This document shows, piece after piece, positions 61,521 to 64,000 of a stretch of DNA of 64,000 nt. The DNA lies in the NCBI RefSeq assembly GCF_025809055.1, contig NZ_CP075529.1, positions 2,157,501-2,221,500 of the forward strand, given 5' to 3'. Numbering within the stretch: position 1 is the first letter of the stretch; the number at the start of each line of letters is the position of its first letter. This DNA comes from Devosia sp. (GTDB lineage: Bacteria > Pseudomonadota > Alphaproteobacteria > Rhizobiales > Devosiaceae). The notes under the pieces are model-generated. The model ran no database searches. It saw only the letters and a list, made by a program, of their open reading frames with translations, and was not told the DNA's origin. Position numbers and translations under genes: made by a program.

Positions 61521-62330
61521 ATGCGCAGGGCCGCAGCCATTTCCATCGCCGCAACCTTGATCGGCACGCTGACCCCCCAGTCGGCGGCGGCCTGCGAGCA
61601 ATTGCGCATGGTCAAGGGTGGCGTGGTCGTCTCGGTGACCGATGGCGACACGGTGGTGCTTGATTCGGATCTGGTGGTCCGCCTCATTGGCACCCAGGCC
61701 CCCAAATTGCCCCTCGGGCGCGACGATTTCCCAACCTGGCCACTGGCCCCCGAGGCCAAGGCCGCGCTTGAATCCCTGCTCCTGGGCCAGACCGTCCGGC
61801 TGGGCTATGGCGGCGAGGAAATGGACCGCTATGGTCGCGCCCTGGCGCACGTTTTCGTCGAGATGCCTCAAGGAGATATCTGGGCACAGCTTCACATGGT
61901 GGGCAGCGGGCTGGCGCGGGTCTATTCCTTTCCCGATAACCGCAAATGCCTCGACGCCCTGATGGCAGCCGAGGCGCAGGCGCGCGCGGAAAGGCTTGGA
62001 ATCTGGGCCGATCCCTATTACAGCGTGCGGGCGGCGGATGATCTCACCACGCTCGCCGATCGGGCCGGCCAGTATGAACTGGTTGAGGGCCGGGTGCTTC
62101 TGTCCGAAAAAAGCGGTTCGCGCGTCTATCTCAATTTCGGCCGGTACTGGAAGGAAGACTTCACCGGCGTGATCGAGGCTCCGGCACTGCGTCTGTTTGC
62201 TACGGCCGGGCTCAATCCGGAAGACCTGGCTGGGGCTCTGGTGCGCATTCGCGGATGGGTGGACGAACGGGATGGTCCACGCATCGAAATAACCCATCCC
62301 GAACAGATCGAGGTTCTGGCACGGCCATGA
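61521..62330 (+). CDS. thermonuclease (SNase)-like exported protein
   Basis: 269 residues from the ATG at 61521, which gives a signal peptide RRAAAISIAATLIGTLTPQSAAA; a possible start 33 bases upstream (61488) is less signal-like. The SNase fold occupies about 35-170: VVVSVTDGDTVVLDS, LIGTQAPKLPLGR, MDRYGRALAHVFVE. The acidic and Arg residues of active nucleases are partly present, so activity is uncertain. The last third is unrelated to SNase. Overlaps the M48 gene by 4 bases. Confidence 0.88.
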   Translation: MRRAAAISIAATLIGTLTPQSAAACEQLRMVKGGVVVSVTDGDTVVLDSDLVVRLIGTQAPKLPLGRDDFPTWPLAPEAKAALESLLLGQTVRLGYGGEEMDRYGRALAHVFVEMPQGDIWAQLHMVGSGLARVYSFPDNRKCLDALMAAEAQARAERLGIWADPYYSVRAADDLTTLADRAGQYELVEGRVLLSEKSGSRVYLNFGRYWKEDFTGVIEAPALRLFATAGLNPEDLAGALVRIRGWVDERDGPRIEITHPEQIEVLARP

Positions 62331-63805
62331 GCGCGCTTCCCGGCAAAAAAGCCCTGCGCATCGGAATCATCGCAGCGAGCCTCATCGCGCTCGCCGCCTG
62401 TTCGTCGATGACCGGTTCCAATATCAGCGTCGGCCGCACTGGCGACAATCCCGCGCCCAAGGTGGTTCCCGAGGGCACGAGCCCGGACGACGCCGTCATT
62501 GGCCGGCGTGAGCATCCGCGCATCATCGCAGCCTATGGCGGGGTCTATGAAGACCGCCAGGCCGAGATCATGGTGGCCCGCATTGTCGGCCGCCTGCTCG
62601 CCGCCGCCAATCAGCCCAACGCCCAGTTCCAGGTCACCATCCTCGACACCTCCGAGGTCAATGCCTTCGCCCTTCCCGGCGGCTATATCTATGTGACACG
62701 CGGCATCCTGGCGCTGGCGTCCGATACCAGTGAACTGGCCGCCGTGCTGGCGCATGAAATTGCCCACGTCACCCTGCGCCACGCCCGCGCCCGCACCGAC
62801 AAGACGCGCACCACTCAGATCGTCGATCGCGTCATCACCGGCATTTTCGGCGGCGACACCTCGACCGACGCTACCGCCAACCGCACCCGCGAATCGCTGG
62901 CCGCCTTCGGCCAGGGCCAGGAACTGGAAGCGGACAAGGAAGGCATCAAATTCGCCGGCAAGGCCGGATACGATCCCCAGGCCGCTGCACGCTTCCTGGG
63001 CGTGATGAGCCGCTTTGCCGCCTTCTCGGCCGGGTCCAGCGCCGGGGACGAAGGCTTTTTGTCATCCCATCCCTCGACGCCCTCGCGCATCGAAACCGCC
63101 ATGGGCACCGCCCGCTCCATGTTTGGCGATGGCCAGGCCGGTGAAACCGACCGCGAAGGCTATCTCGCCGCCATTTCGGGTCTGACCTTCGGCGACAGCC
63201 CGGCCCAGGGCTCCATCGTTGGCCAGCGCTTCATCCATCCGGGATCGAAATTTACCTTCACGGTGCCGCAGGGCTATACGCTGCAAAGCACCCAGAGCGC
63301 CGTGGTCGGCGTGGCCGGCGACGGTGAAGCCGTGCGTTTCGACAGCGCCCAGGTGCAGCCCAACATGACCCTGAGCGATTATCTGCGCTCCGGCTGGATT
63401 GCCGGGCTCAAGGCCGAAACGGTCACGGCCCATCAGTATAACGGCATCGACATGGCCTCGGGCCTGGCCCAGACCGACCAGTGGTTCTTCCGCGTCGCCG
63501 TCATGCGCTTCGAGGGGGAAGTTTATCGCTTCATCTTCGCGGCAAAGTCCGACAGCCAGCGCTTCGCCCAGGGCGCCGATGCCACCATTCGCAGCTTCCG
63601 CCGCACCGAGGCAGCCGACCTCAGCCAGATTCGCAAGCTCTCGATCCGGCTGGTCACGGCCCGTTCCGGCGACACCGCCGATCGGCTGGCGCGCCAGATG
63701 GCCGCGATCCCCGGCGCCACCGAACTCTTCTATATCCTGAATAACCTCTACCCCGGCGATCCGGTCGCCGCCGGCCAGCGCTACAAGGTGGTCAGCCTGC
63801 AATAA
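62327..63805 (+). CDS. M48 family metallopeptidase lipoprotein (BepA-like)
   Basis: 492 residues. Lipoprotein signal with lipobox ALAACSS (about 20-26). Zinc motif HEIAHV at about residue 143, the third ligand in ELEADKEGIKFAGKAG. The last 60 residues (VTARSGDTADRLARQM and FYILNNLYPGDPVAAGQRYKVV) resemble a LysM peptidoglycan-binding module. BepA assists folding and removal of outer-membrane proteins. Translationally coupled (ATGA) to the SNase-like gene. Confidence 0.94.
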   Translation: MSALPGKKALRIGIIAASLIALAACSSMTGSNISVGRTGDNPAPKVVPEGTSPDDAVIGRREHPRIIAAYGGVYEDRQAEIMVARIVGRLLAAANQPNAQFQVTILDTSEVNAFALPGGYIYVTRGILALASDTSELAAVLAHEIAHVTLRHARARTDKTRTTQIVDRVITGIFGGDTSTDATANRTRESLAAFGQGQELEADKEGIKFAGKAGYDPQAAARFLGVMSRFAAFSAGSSAGDEGFLSSHPSTPSRIETAMGTARSMFGDGQAGETDREGYLAAISGLTFGDSPAQGSIVGQRFIHPGSKFTFTVPQGYTLQSTQSAVVGVAGDGEAVRFDSAQVQPNMTLSDYLRSGWIAGLKAETVTAHQYNGIDMASGLAQTDQWFFRVAVMRFEGEVYRFIFAAKSDSQRFAQGADATIRSFRRTEAADLSQIRKLSIRLVTARSGDTADRLARQMAAIPGATELFYILNNLYPGDPVAAGQRYKVVSLQ

Positions 63806-63814
63806 CGGGCGGCA

Positions 63815-64000
63815 TCACTCCGAAGCCGAAAGCGTGTCGAGCTGCGTCTCGATGACATCGGCCGCCCCACCGGCGCCAACGCCGAACAGGTCGATGATGG
63901 TATTGCCCAGAACGGTGAAGGACGCGATCAGCGCGACCGCGATCATGGCGGCTAAAAGCCCATATTCGATCGCCGTGGCGCCAGATTCGTCCCGGCCGAA
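63815..64000 (-). CDS. Flp family type IVb pilin, 5' truncated at the window edge
   Basis: The last 61 codons of a minus-strand gene; the start lies right of the window. It reads RDESGATAIEYGLLAAMIAVALIASFT with the conserved Glu five residues after the Gly-Ala cleavage area and one hydrophobic helix, the Flp/Fap pilin signature. The tail is acidic and Gly/Ala-rich. It would be exported by a Tad system, whose other genes may lie just outside. Convergent with the M48 gene. Confidence 0.88.
   Translation of the reverse strand, partial: FGRDESGATAIEYGLLAAMIAVALIASFTVLGNTIIDLFGVGAGGAADVIETQLDTLSASE

Overview
The window is one contiguous piece of a high-GC alphaproteobacterial chromosome. Gene content and order point to the Hyphomicrobiales (Rhizobiales), most likely Devosia or a close relative. 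The genus is an inference from the lysC-ptsP-prfA-prmC-DUF4167-clpB block, the carD-fdxA-S4-helicase-DUF3108-rpmB block, gloB opposite a methyltransferase, hisC-tyrC, ftsEX opposite a zinc-ribbon protein, and argH opposite tlpA. Coding density is high and intergenic gaps are short. No tRNA, rRNA, CRISPR array, transposase, integrase or phage gene was recognised.

Layout. 1-8 kb: end of an M23 peptidase, VOC and DUF6157 proteins, a LysR/metallo-hydrolase divergent pair, clpB with a TTG start, a DUF6058-like protein and a DUF4167 protein. 8-16.5 kb: translation-termination and nitrogen-PTS block (prmC, prfA, ptsP), lysC, a secreted orphan and ubiG. 16.6-21.5 kb: two exported proteins (a beta-trefoil/META fusion and a PagL-like barrel), ilvD behind an operator-like palindrome, and an aldo/keto reductase. 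21.5-27 kb: a minus-strand run comF-grxC-nitrilase-DUF1178-YjbR opposite a plus-strand run methyltransferase-GST-P-loop kinase, then carD. 27.5-33.7 kb: fdxA, S4 protein, SUV3-like helicase, a gene-free kilobase of decayed repeats, DUF3108 and rpmB. 33.8-45.5 kb: queuosine-precursor transporter, small membrane protein, gloB, methyltransferase, hisC-tyrC, DUF2125, ChaC, a small uncharacterised gene under a textbook LexA-box promoter, PlsC-type acyltransferase, ftsX-ftsE, zinc-ribbon protein and a CpdR-like regulator. 45.6-50.5 kb: lysA, a second ChaC, argH, tlpA and two tiny proteins, one YjfB-like. 50.5-64 kb: rhomboid, HIG1 protein, LysR/SDR pair, DUF4260, gluQ, AlkA-like glycosylase, two tandem LuxR-type paralogues, an outer-membrane barrel, esterase, HNH nuclease, dsbB, DUF72, SNase-like nuclease, M48 lipoprotein, and a Flp pilin running off the right edge.

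Working together: prfA and prmC make and methylate release factor 1; lysC and lysA belong to the aspartate/lysine pathway; ftsE and ftsX form one divisome ABC complex; hisC and tyrC serve histidine/aromatic synthesis; tlpA and dsbB handle periplasmic thiols. The strongest lead for something undescribed is the 119-residue protein at 40901-41260. Its promoter has a GTTC-N7-GTTC SOS box lying on the -10 element. A second theme is mobile palindromic DNA: four GTCATYCC-type elements plus a degraded copy, rhizobial hairpin mosaics, and one 96-bp palindrome sitting in frame inside prmC.
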